From NCBI GenBank assembly GCA_003660865.1, contig QMVA01000098.1:1-5980 (forward strand): DNA of 5,980 nt. The letters run 5' to 3'. Source of the stretch: Candidatus Nanohalarchaeota archaeon (GTDB lineage Archaea; EX4484-52; B79-G9). Under the pieces are notes generated by a model that saw only the letters and a list, made by a program, of their open reading frames with translations, was not told the origin of the DNA and made no database searches. Both the position numbers and the translations under genes were made by a program. Of the stretch, positions 1 through 5,311 are shown one piece after another. Within the stretch, counting starts at the first letter, position 1, and each line of letters begins with the position of its first letter.

Positions 1-144
1 AATCCATCGTTAGAGAGTTTTTATTCAAGCAAATTACATGGAATATCATGAGACTTTGAGTGATTCTGGATGATTCAAGGTAATTTAGACCAGATTCAGG
101 GGTTACTTATACAACAACACCACCCTCCTTATCACTTCCCCAAC

Positions 145-153
145 AAATATAAA
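145..153 (+). promoter_or_regulatory. TATA box of the PurP-family gene, probably leaderless
   Basis: AAATATAAA is centred about 28 bases ahead of the ATG at 177. An archaeal TATA box at that distance places the transcription start at or within a few bases of the ATG. No Shine-Dalgarno-like sequence lies in between (the bases are AC-rich), which fits a leaderless mRNA and supports 177 as the start. Seen: motif and spacing. Inferred: leaderless initiation. Confidence 0.55.
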
Positions 154-176
154 ACTAAAACCCCAATAGACACTTC

Positions 177-1298
177 ATGATACAAAGAAAAGAAATTCAA
201 AACATGGTCAAAGACTATAAAGACATAACAATCGGCATCTTTGGCTCCCACTCAGCAGAAGAGATCGGCATCTCCGCTAAATCATTCGGCTTCAAGACCG
301 TTCTGGTATGCGAAAAAAATCGCGACACCCTCTACACAAAATACAGCAAGGCTCTCTACGATCACGCAATCATCCTTGACAGATTCAAAGACATAATAAC
401 CCCCGAAATCCAGGACAAACTAAACTCAATGAACACAATATTCATCCCCAACCGCTCATTCTCAGTCTACACCGGCTACGACAACATAGAAAACAAATTT
501 CGAGTACCCATGTACGGCAACAGATTCATCCTGCGCGCAGAAGAGCGCACATCTCAAAACAACCAGTACGACCTCCTGAAAAAAGCAGGCATAAGAATCC
601 CAAAACACTACAAGAGACCCGAAGACATAGACAGTTTAGCCATAATCAAGATCCAGCAAAAACACAACCCCCTTGAGCGCGCATTCTTCTACGCAAAAGA
701 CCATGAAGACTACAAGACCCAATCAGAAAAACTAATAAAACAAGACATAATAGATGAGAAAGAACTAAAGCAAGCAAGAATAGAAGAATTCATAATCGCC
801 CCCCGCTTCAACGCCAACTTCCAAAGCTACATCCTTGACTCCCTCGGCACAATAGACTTCGCCGGCTTCGAAGACAGAATCCAGACAAACCTCATGGGCC
901 TCCTCAACCTCCCCGCAAAAGACCAGTTAAAAATAGACATCCCAATAAAAAACCAGGAAATCGGTCACCACGGCATGACAATGCGCGAATCAAAAAAGAT
1001 CCTGGTCTACGAAGCAGCAGAAAAATTCGTCGAAACCTGCAAAAAAGAATACCCTCCGGGCATAATCGGTACCTTCTCACTACAGGGCGCAATCCCTGAA
1101 GGCAAAAACGGTCTGGAATTCGTAGTATTTGATGTATCACCGCGCATCCCCGGCTGCCCATGCGTAGGCCCCACATCCCCTGAAATGCGCCGCCTCTCAT
1201 TCATCCACAACCAAAAAATCGAATCCCTTATAGACCTAACGCTCCTCGAGATAAAAACCGCCCTTGAACAAAACAAACTTAGCGACATAGTAACATAA
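177..1298 (+). CDS. purP: PurP-family ATP-grasp ligase (formate-dependent FAICAR synthetase or paralogue)
   Basis: PurP makes FAICAR from AICAR, formate and ATP in archaeal purine synthesis, in the cytoplasm, replacing the folate-dependent PurH transformylase. This 373-aa protein has the usual family length and layout. The N-terminal domain (about 1-140) has GSHSA at 23-27, a VCEKNRD stretch near 44-50, and the family block from YDNIENKF to PMYGNR at 101-116. The ATP-grasp part (about 150-373) includes PAKDQLKI near 246, PPGIIGTFSLQ at 293-303 and FDVSPRIPG at 318-326. One feature is odd. The glycine-rich ATP loop I recall from characterised PurP (an ARGGRGYF-like stretch) is replaced by HNPLERAFF around 163-171. 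This may therefore be a PurP paralogue with a changed substrate, not the housekeeping enzyme. No other purine gene is adjacent. Family membership is secure; exact activity is not. The start fits the leaderless promoter. Confidence 0.88.
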   Translation: MIQRKEIQNMVKDYKDITIGIFGSHSAEEIGISAKSFGFKTVLVCEKNRDTLYTKYSKALYDHAIILDRFKDIITPEIQDKLNSMNTIFIPNRSFSVYTGYDNIENKFRVPMYGNRFILRAEERTSQNNQYDLLKKAGIRIPKHYKRPEDIDSLAIIKIQQKHNPLERAFFYAKDHEDYKTQSEKLIKQDIIDEKELKQARIEEFIIAPRFNANFQSYILDSLGTIDFAGFEDRIQTNLMGLLNLPAKDQLKIDIPIKNQEIGHHGMTMRESKKILVYEAAEKFVETCKKEYPPGIIGTFSLQGAIPEGKNGLEFVVFDVSPRIPGCPCVGPTSPEMRRLSFIHNQKIESLIDLTLLEIKTALEQNKLSDIVT

Positions 1299-1424
1299 CA
1301 CAAATTCTAAAAATCCACTTCCTAATCACAAAGACCATTCATACTCAGCCTGTAAACTTGTTCTCATCCATCGAAAAACATTAAACTTTCCGCAAACATT
1401 AATCAACATAACAACCCATCAGGC

Positions 1425-1430
1425 GAGGAG
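1425..1430 (+). promoter_or_regulatory. Ribosome binding site of the nitroreductase gene
   Basis: GAGGAG lies 9 bases before the ATG at 1440, somewhat far but within range. It supports that start, unlike the neighbouring genes on this strand, which look leaderless. A weak TATA-like ATTAAACT at 1380-1387 would give a leader of about 30 bases containing this site. Confidence 0.5.
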
Positions 1431-1439
1431 ACACCCGTC

Positions 1440-2036
1440 ATGGACCTAATCTACCTAAAAAAACTAGACCCCAAAAAAGCAAACACACTGGAAAAGTCAA
1501 TCTACAATCGCTACTCTGAAAGATCCTTCGCAGACAAGCCAGTAAAACTCAACACTCTCTCAAAAATTATCTGGTCTGCCCAAGGCATAACCGACGAGCT
1601 AAAAAGACACACAACCCCTTCAGCCGGCGCAATATATCCTCTCGAACTATTCATCATCTCAAAAAACATAACCTATCTCGAAATCGGTATATACCATTAT
1701 CTCCCCGAAGATCATGCCCTCGAACTCCAAAAAGAAGGCAGTTTCACAGAATCACTCGCAAGAGCATGCTTCCACCAGACATTCATACAGGACGCAGCAT
1801 TCGCAGCAATCATAGCAGGCGACTTCGAAAAAACAAAACAAAAATACAGCGAAAGGGGCGAAAGATATGTATTCATGGAAGCAGGCCACGCCTGCCAGAA
1901 CATGTCCCTTATAGCAACAAACCTCCTTCTTGCAACCGTAGTAATCGGTGCATTCAACGACAAAGAACTGCGAGGCCTCCTCAACCTCGGTGACTGGTAC
2001 CCAATCGCAGTAATGCCATTCGGGCACGAAAAGTAA
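1440..2036 (+). CDS. SagB-type nitroreductase-family FMN oxidoreductase
   Basis: This 198-aa protein belongs to the nitroreductase superfamily, in the branch near SagB and the thiazoline oxidase domain. These are FMN-dependent oxidoreductases, usually dimeric and cytoplasmic. Visible hallmarks are RYSERSF at 24-30 (the arginine-rich phosphate-binding start of the fold), PSAGAIYPLE at 60-69 (the most typical SagB-like motif), EAGHACQNM at 147-155 followed by a long helix, GAFNDKEL at 170-177, and a closing MPFGH at 192-196. SagB proper oxidises azolines in modified peptides together with a YcaO cyclodehydratase. No YcaO, precursor peptide or transporter is in view, so this is a stand-alone archaeal member of unknown substrate. 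It follows the PurP-family gene after 141 bases and precedes the CBS gene by 45. Superfamily is clear; the reaction is not. Confidence 0.88.
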   Translation: MDLIYLKKLDPKKANTLEKSIYNRYSERSFADKPVKLNTLSKIIWSAQGITDELKRHTTPSAGAIYPLELFIISKNITYLEIGIYHYLPEDHALELQKEGSFTESLARACFHQTFIQDAAFAAIIAGDFEKTKQKYSERGERYVFMEAGHACQNMSLIATNLLLATVVIGAFNDKELRGLLNLGDWYPIAVMPFGHEK

Positions 2037-2050
2037 CGGGCACAAAAAGC

Positions 2051-2059
2051 TATTTAATA
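2051..2059 (+). promoter_or_regulatory. TATA box of the CBS-domain gene, probably leaderless
   Basis: TATTTAATA, preceded by the purine-rich AAAAAG expected of a BRE, is centred 27 bases ahead of the ATG at 2082. Transcription would begin at or next to the start codon. The intervening bases contain a run of seven C and no Shine-Dalgarno sequence. The gene thus has its own promoter although the previous stop is only 45 bases away. Confidence 0.6.
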
Positions 2060-2081
2060 CTTACCCCCCCTAAATATCCTT

Positions 2082-3293
2082 ATGGACAAAATAGAGAAAA
2101 TCACAGCAAAAGACATTATGTCAGCAACCATAAAATCCATAGACAAAAACGAAACCCTGAACAAAGCAGTATCTATACTCATCAATAACCATATCCACAA
2201 CCTTGTGGTTTTCGAAAACGATAAATACGCAGGTATCTTCGGCTACAAGCAGCTTGCAAAACTCCACCGCAGACCGGAACAAAGCACAAAACTAGCAAAC
2301 TTTATATCCAAGCCCCCTGTAATCGCAGAAGATACTGGCATACTGGACCTCGTCGAACAGATGTACCTGCTAAACTACAAGATGATGCCCATCGGAGACG
2401 AAGCAAAAATCACAGGAATTGTAACAGAGCACGATATTCTCAATGCCATAGTCACATCCGGCCTCCTTACCGGAAAAAAAGCAAAAGACTTTATGACTCC
2501 CGACCCATTGATCCTTCATGAAAATGACTCACTAGGAAAAGCGTTCTCATTATTCCGCAGGAACAACATAAGCCGCATACTGATAATTGACAATAACAAA
2601 AAGCTCACAGGCATCCTCGAATCACTTGACCTGATAAGAGAAATGACTTCAAAAGAGCAGTACGGCAGAGATTCAGGTGCATCGTCTTCATCCGGGTACA
2701 TCCAGCCCGGTGCATACATATCAGACATAATCTCAGAATATGAAATATCCATAAAATCATTGATGTCAACAACACCAGTCAGTGCCAGTCCTGACGATCT
2801 CCTTACAGGCAAAATAGAAGAGAGCCTAAACCTCGGCATATCCACAATAGCAATAATCGACAAAAACAGTTACCCGACAGGTATAATTGCTCCAAAAGAC
2901 ATAATACACTTCCTTGTATCATTAAAAGAGAAACAAGAGCTACAAATACAGGTATCTGGCATTGAATCCATAAAAACAATCACTGATTTCGAAAAATCAG
3001 AAATCCTGAAAATTGCAGAAAGAACCATAAACAAAATATCAAACATCTCAGAATCCCGTAACTTTGCAATACACGCAAAAGCATACAATCAGGAATCAAA
3101 CAAAACAACATACACTTTCCGTTGCAAACTCAACACAGCCAGCGGTACATTATTCGCAAAAACTCATGGTTTTGACCCAATAGATACATTCTCCACACTC
3201 GCGGATGAAATAGAAAAACTATTCATAAAAAAATCCAAAAAGCAGAAAGATAACATCCGATCAAACATCCGGGACGCAAAATACAGCATTTAA
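2082..3293 (+). CDS. Four CBS domains fused to an HPF/RaiA-like ribosome hibernation domain
   Basis: The 403-aa soluble protein has four CBS repeats, at about 8-60, 70-125, 133-188 and 223-280. Each shows the usual pattern: a DIM/FMT/LMS-like opening, V/I-x-x-x-D/E-x-x-L, a strand-rich core ending in G-I-(F/V/L), and a closing D-I/L helix. CBS pairs generally bind AMP, ATP or other adenosyl ligands and act as energy sensors. A serine-rich linker at 196-205 splits the pairs. The C-terminal part, about 285-390, matches the HPF/RaiA fold in order: strand LQIQVSGI, a helix, strand FAIHAKAYN, strand TYTFRCKL, ASGTLFAKTHGFDPIDTF, and a final helix EIEKLFIKKSKK. HPF-type domains sit in the small ribosomal subunit's tRNA/mRNA channel and silence ribosomes in starvation. 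Inferred role: ribosome hibernation controlled by nucleotide levels. The CBS part is certain; the HPF part rests on pattern reading. Leaderless start from its own promoter. Confidence 0.85.
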   Translation: MDKIEKITAKDIMSATIKSIDKNETLNKAVSILINNHIHNLVVFENDKYAGIFGYKQLAKLHRRPEQSTKLANFISKPPVIAEDTGILDLVEQMYLLNYKMMPIGDEAKITGIVTEHDILNAIVTSGLLTGKKAKDFMTPDPLILHENDSLGKAFSLFRRNNISRILIIDNNKKLTGILESLDLIREMTSKEQYGRDSGASSSSGYIQPGAYISDIISEYEISIKSLMSTTPVSASPDDLLTGKIEESLNLGISTIAIIDKNSYPTGIIAPKDIIHFLVSLKEKQELQIQVSGIESIKTITDFEKSEILKIAERTINKISNISESRNFAIHAKAYNQESNKTTYTFRCKLNTASGTLFAKTHGFDPIDTFSTLADEIEKLFIKKSKKQKDNIRSNIRDAKYSI

Positions 3294-3335
3294 TCCATAT
3301 TCAAAAAATCAACATGTAGTTTAAGAATGGGCACT

Positions 3336-3341
3336 AAAAAA
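3336..3341 (-). terminator. Possible leftward T-run terminator after the 41-aa ORF
   Basis: On the minus strand a TTTTTT run occurs 30 bases past the stop of the 41-aa ORF. Archaeal RNA polymerase terminates at such T-runs without a hairpin. It is the only run of this length near that end; the call rests on this alone. Confidence 0.3.
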
Positions 3342-3370
3342 CCAGATATCTATAGTTAATATGTAATAAC

Positions 3371-3496
3371 CTACTCAAAGTTTCCATAGAAGCAAAGAAT
3401 CTTATTGATTCTGTCAACTTCTTTCAGCATTCCACGCTTCATGGCGTCATGCCTGTTATCTTTCCAATGCCTAATCATTGCCTGCCTGTTATCCAT
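3371..3496 (-). CDS. Small ORF, 41 aa, unrecognised
   Basis: I do not recognise this protein. It begins MDNRQAMIRHWKDNRHDAMK and ends CFYGNFE. The middle (about 5-34) is rich in charged residues with spaced Met, Ile, Leu and Val, and could form one amphipathic helix. There is one Cys and one Trp, and no membrane segment. The reason to believe in it is upstream signal rather than length: GAGGTGA sits 6 bases before the ATG, and a TATA box at 3541-3548 is about 26 bases ahead of a start point that would give a leader of about 20 bases. A T-run follows the stop. It lies alone between the convergent CBS gene and cutA. It could also be a short leader or a chance ORF. Confidence 0.55.
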   Translation of the reverse strand: MDNRQAMIRHWKDNRHDAMKRGMLKEVDRINKILCFYGNFE

Positions 3497-3502
3497 TTCA
3501 AT

Positions 3503-3509
3503 TCACCTC
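3503..3509 (-). promoter_or_regulatory. Strong ribosome binding site of the 41-aa ORF
   Basis: GAGGTGA on the minus strand, 6 bases from the ATG at 3496, closely matches the archaeal 16S 3'-end complement. It is the main evidence that this short ORF is translated. Confidence 0.6.
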
Positions 3510-3538
3510 ATAAACATAAAACTCAATACTGAACATAA

Positions 3539-3548
3539 CATATAAATG
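3539..3548 (-). promoter_or_regulatory. TATA box of the 41-aa ORF
   Basis: CATTTATATG on the minus strand contains a TTTATA core. Start of transcription about 26 bases on would fall near 3518, leaving a short leader that contains the GAGGTGA site. Confidence 0.45.
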
Positions 3549-3762
3549 AAATCAAAAAGCACCTGCAAATGCAAAATACTCAAGAAACCTCTATTATTTA
3601 TGTACTTTACTAGTTATTCTTCATCATTACAATATATTCACCTATTTCGTTACATATAAAACTTTAATAATGTATCTATTATTAATTTCACTACTTACTA
3701 GTACTTTGATATTTAAATACTTTTCGGTTATGTAACTACAGAATGAGAACACTCAGTTAAAA
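3549..3762. other. AT-rich spacer without a credible gene
   Basis: This stretch lies between the 41-aa ORF's promoter and the end of cutA. I see no ORF worth calling. It holds an 8-bp inverted repeat (TTAATAAT and ATTATTAA around a 6-base centre, near 3664-3685) and a palindromic TATA-like GATATTTAAATAC near 3708-3720. The latter could serve as a promoter in either direction, but no gene begins at a fitting distance. Confidence 0.4.
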
Positions 3763-4089
3763 TCAACCTAAAACCCCATCAATCCATGTCTGGTAATGCG
3801 ATCCCATATCAGATATCGGCACAACCACAAACTCAGCAACTTTGTAAGGATGATTTGACAAAACAGCAACCTTCAGCTTCTCAGCAAGCCTCTTTTTGGT
3901 CTTCATAATAATAATAAATTCCTCATCCGTCTTGACTTCATTCTTCCACCAGTAATGGCTCATAACTGACGGAATCACATTTACGCACGCAGCAAGCTTC
4001 TTGGGAATAACTGCATTCACAATCCTGGTTATATGCTCTTCATCATTCACAGTCGTCATAACAATTACATAATCATCCATAGGAATCAT
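3763..4089 (-). CDS. cutA: CutA1-family divalent cation tolerance protein
   Basis: This is a small trimeric, ferredoxin-like-fold protein, cytoplasmic in archaea. The family was named for copper tolerance in E. coli, but its true role is unsettled; it may bind metals or act like a PII-type signalling trimer. Hallmarks on the 108-aa reading are YVIVMTT at 7-13, KKLAACVNVIP at 30-40, SHYWW at 44-48, EEFIIIMKT at 56-64, HPY at 80-82 and a C-terminal W near 102. Length matches the family. The frame stays open upstream to 4146, but that part overlaps the previous gene and adds nothing family-like. I chose the ATG at 4089, preceded by AGGGA at 5 bases; the ATG at 4080 is the alternative. It is the last gene of a leftward operon, 28 bases after the nuclease-like gene. 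Confidence 0.93.
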   Translation of the reverse strand: MIPMDDYVIVMTTVNDEEHITRIVNAVIPKKLAACVNVIPSVMSHYWWKNEVKTDEEFIIIMKTKKRLAEKLKVAVLSNHPYKVAEFVVVPISDMGSHYQTWIDGVLG

Positions 4090-4117
4090 TGCATTCCCTA
4101 GTTTATAATACTTAGTG

Positions 4118-4507
4118 TTATATCTCAACAAATCCCTCAATATCATTCAAAAAACAATTAAACTTATAATAAGGCACAATCAGGCACCCAAATTCAAAAC
4201 AGATATTATCATCAAGCAATGTAACAAGCACAGGCACGCACTTTTTGCCGACAATCTTCTCAAACTCAGCGCATCTCAAGACATGCTTCTCTGCCTCCTT
4301 CCTGAGCGACGAAACACGAGACCTTCCGCTTCTATATAATTTGCAGTCAATACACAAACAAAAGCAATCCCAGTACCCGACCACATCAATCTCAAACTTT
4401 CTCACATCGTTAAAGAAAACCTTCCTAAAATCAGCATCAACACCAAAAGACAGGACCATTTTGAGGACATATTCCTCAAAATCCTGCCATCGGTTCTTAA
4501 ACTCCAA
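4118..4507 (-). CDS. Small PD-(D/E)XK nuclease-like protein, TTG start
   Basis: The 129-aa protein resembles restriction-endonuclease-fold (Mrr-like or Holliday-resolvase-like) nucleases. An N-terminal helix WQDFEEYVLKMVLSFG (7-22) offers the usual early Glu. Then FEIDVVGY gives the metal-binding Asp41, and CIDCK gives Asp54-x-Lys56, the (D/E)xK half of the motif, at the expected distance on the next strand. A basic helix and a strand VPVLVTLL (91-98) follow. These enzymes cut DNA using magnesium; the substrate cannot be told. Odd features are nine cysteines, several alternating in the core strand (CFCLCIDC, 48-55). The frame has no ATG before residue 17, which would lose the first helix, and a stop lies six codons upstream. 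TTG at 4507 is therefore the likely start, one base after the preceding gene's TGA, with AGGGA about 8 bases ahead. That spacing suggests translational coupling. Confidence 0.75.
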   Translation of the reverse strand: MEFKNRWQDFEEYVLKMVLSFGVDADFRKVFFNDVRKFEIDVVGYWDCFCLCIDCKLYRSGRSRVSSLRKEAEKHVLRCAEFEKIVGKKCVPVLVTLLDDNICFEFGCLIVPYYKFNCFLNDIEGFVEI

Positions 4508-4508
4508 A

Positions 4509-4751
4509 TCAGCATCCCTGCCTCAAGAAAAATTCACGGTCAAACCTTTCCTGCGCATGCATCCCAAACGCATACGGGAATATATCAGAAAGCTCCTTTA
4601 CCCGTCTCCTCGCCTTTTCCTTTGCCTGATGCCACTTCTTTTGCTCATCAAAGCTCTTCTTCCTGAATTCCTCAACAAAAATTCCCTTCGTAGATAACCC
4701 TTCTTTTCTCAAATTCTGCCTCAAAAGACACATTTCCGACTCCATATCCAT
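4509..4751 (-). CDS. Hypothetical 80-aa charged protein, first gene of the nuclease-cutA operon
   Basis: I do not recognise the family. The protein is highly charged: a basic, probably helical stretch at about 29-54 (KKSFDEQKKWHQAKEKARRR and on), then DIFPYAFGMHAQERFDREFF near the C-terminus. No membrane segment, signal or metal site is evident. The start is well supported: GGGGTGA lies 5 bases before the ATG at 4751, the best ribosome site of this operon. Its TGA stop is one base from the TTG start of the nuclease-like gene, so the two are probably made together and may work together. It could be a DNA-binding partner or a small regulatory protein; this is inference from position and charge only. 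Element A (4767-4987) ends just upstream of its ribosome site. Confidence 0.7.
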   Translation of the reverse strand: MDMESEMCLLRQNLRKEGLSTKGIFVEEFRKKSFDEQKKWHQAKEKARRRVKELSDIFPYAFGMHAQERFDREFFLRQGC

Positions 4752-4756
4752 CTAAA

Positions 4757-4763
4757 TCACCCC
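4757..4763 (-). promoter_or_regulatory. Ribosome binding site GGGGTGA of the operon's first gene
   Basis: It is 5 bases from the ATG at 4751 and fixes that start. It lies only 3 bases beyond the end of structured element A, so folding of the element in a leftward transcript could influence its access. Confidence 0.65.
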
Positions 4764-4766
4764 AAT

Positions 4767-4987
4767 TTATAGTAAAAGTCATAACTATTTGGACTATATG
4801 ACTTTTCCATATCCTTAAAAATCACTTTGTGATTTTTAGGATTGCGGAATTGCTATCCAATTCCTAATTTCGCAATACAGCAATTCAGGATGAATTGCGA
4901 AATCCAGCAAACTTTGTTTGCCCGGATAGTTAACGCCTCTTAGTTTATTGGTTCTGTTTGTCCAGTTAGTAACGGCGTGAACTATAA
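4767..4987. repeat. Structured repeat element, copy A (221 bp)
   Basis: This is one of two related copies; the other is at 5312-5414. Ends are a 7-bp inverted repeat, TTATAGT at 4767-4773 and ACTATAA at 4981-4987. The left arm is a perfect 10-bp stem (AAAAGTCATA 4774-4783 with 4797-4806) around the loop ACTATTTGGACTA. The right arm has a 5-bp stem (ACGCC 4933-4937 with GGCGT 4974-4978) around a 36-base loop that contains TTTGTCCA and TAGTAAC. The loops match those of copy B closely while the stems differ in a compensating way. Between the arms copy A has 111 extra bases (4813-4923). No ORF runs through it. It could be a structured RNA, a leader of the operon to its left, or a miniature mobile element; strand is unknown. 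Confidence 0.7.
4813..4923. repeat. Hairpin cluster inserted in copy A
   Basis: Copy B lacks this stretch. It holds a 10-bp stem with a TTT loop (4816-4838), a 7-bp stem GGAATTG with CAATTCC around CTATC (4846-4864), a 7-bp stem GCAATTC with GAATTGC around AGGAT (4880-4898), and a 6-bp stem GCAAAC with GTTTGC around TTT (4907-4921). A longer alternative pairs 4867-4876 with 4894-4903 over 10 bp; its CGCAAT half can also pair with ATTGCG at 4841-4846. These folds are partly exclusive. The first hairpin would also do as a bidirectional terminator. Confidence 0.6.
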
Positions 4988-4997
4988 TGTCAGAACA

Positions 4998-5135
4998 TCA
5001 TGCAAAAACAAAACTTGAAAGAAGCATCTGTCCGCTATATCCTGACTTCTTCTGACCCACATAAGGATATTTCCGTGATAGCTGTGCAATCCTAAGCATC
5101 ATTTTTTGCCTCATCATATATCTTGTATTCATCAT
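4998..5135 (-). CDS. Small ORF, 45 aa, basic, no acidic residue, unrecognised
   Basis: The product starts MMNTRYMMRQKMMLRIAQ and ends GQMLLSSFVFA. It has eight Lys or Arg and no Asp or Glu, six Met in the first 13 residues, and no clear membrane segment. The charge suggests nucleic-acid or membrane-surface binding, but I recognise no family. Support for expression is good for its size: AGGTGG lies 5 bases before the ATG at 5135, and a strong TATA box (TTTATATA, 5180-5187) would start transcription near 5157. The second ATG at 5132 is an alternative start. It lies between the two copies of the structured element; its stop is 10 bases from copy A, so its transcript may run on into A and the operon beyond. 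It could also be a short leader ORF. Confidence 0.5.
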   Translation of the reverse strand: MMNTRYMMRQKMMLRIAQLSRKYPYVGQKKSGYSGQMLLSSFVFA

Positions 5136-5140
5136 ACACA

Positions 5141-5146
5141 CCACCT
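5141..5146 (-). promoter_or_regulatory. Ribosome binding site of the 45-aa ORF
   Basis: AGGTGG on the minus strand, 5 bases from the ATG at 5135, marks that start and is a main reason to call this short ORF. Confidence 0.5.
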
Positions 5147-5179
5147 GATTACATTATACACATCAATTCCTCTGCCTGC

Positions 5180-5187
5180 TATATAAA
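5180..5187 (-). promoter_or_regulatory. Strong TATA box for a leftward transcript
   Basis: TTTATATA on the minus strand is preceded by GAAAGAG, a plausible BRE. Initiation near 5157 gives a leader of about 20 bases with the AGGTGG site, so it fits the 45-aa ORF. It may also drive leftward transcription through element A into the 80-aa gene, the nuclease-like gene and cutA. Confidence 0.6.
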
Positions 5188-5311
5188 CTCTTTCAGTAGG
5201 TACCTTGCCGATACAATCCTGAAAACCAAAAAACCACTCACAACAAACCTACACAGATATTGAGGCAAATACCGAAACAAACAGCAATCTATTTTAAACT
5301 TAAAATCAAAA

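Noticed and set aside
1..59. Possible 3' ends of a rightward gene
   Set aside because: Two frames are open from the window edge, with stops at 49-51 and 57-59. Neither short tail is recognisable, so no partial gene can be chosen.
61..105. Three GATTC-containing repeats and a TCTGG/CCAGA inverted repeat
   Set aside because: The repeats are short and imperfect and the stem is 5 bp with a long loop. It might be a terminator of an upstream gene, but it is not distinguishable from chance.
904..1303. Minus-strand ORFs of about 98 aa inside the PurP gene
   Set aside because: They are shadows caused by the AC-rich coding strand, with arginine- and phenylalanine-rich compositions and no ribosome site. 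The same applies to the ORFs opposite and inside the nitroreductase and CBS genes.
3351..3370. TATAGTT as a third copy of the element
   Set aside because: Only the first seven bases match; the loop motif TTTGGAC and paired arms are absent.
4090..4146. Longer N-terminus for CutA
   Set aside because: It overlaps the end of the nuclease-like gene, adds residues that do not belong to the family, and lacks a ribosome site. The start at 4089 gives the usual length.
4245..4697. 150-aa plus-strand ORF across the nuclease operon
   Set aside because: It is antisense to two genes that have domain and ribosome-site support, and it shows only a composition typical of shadow frames.
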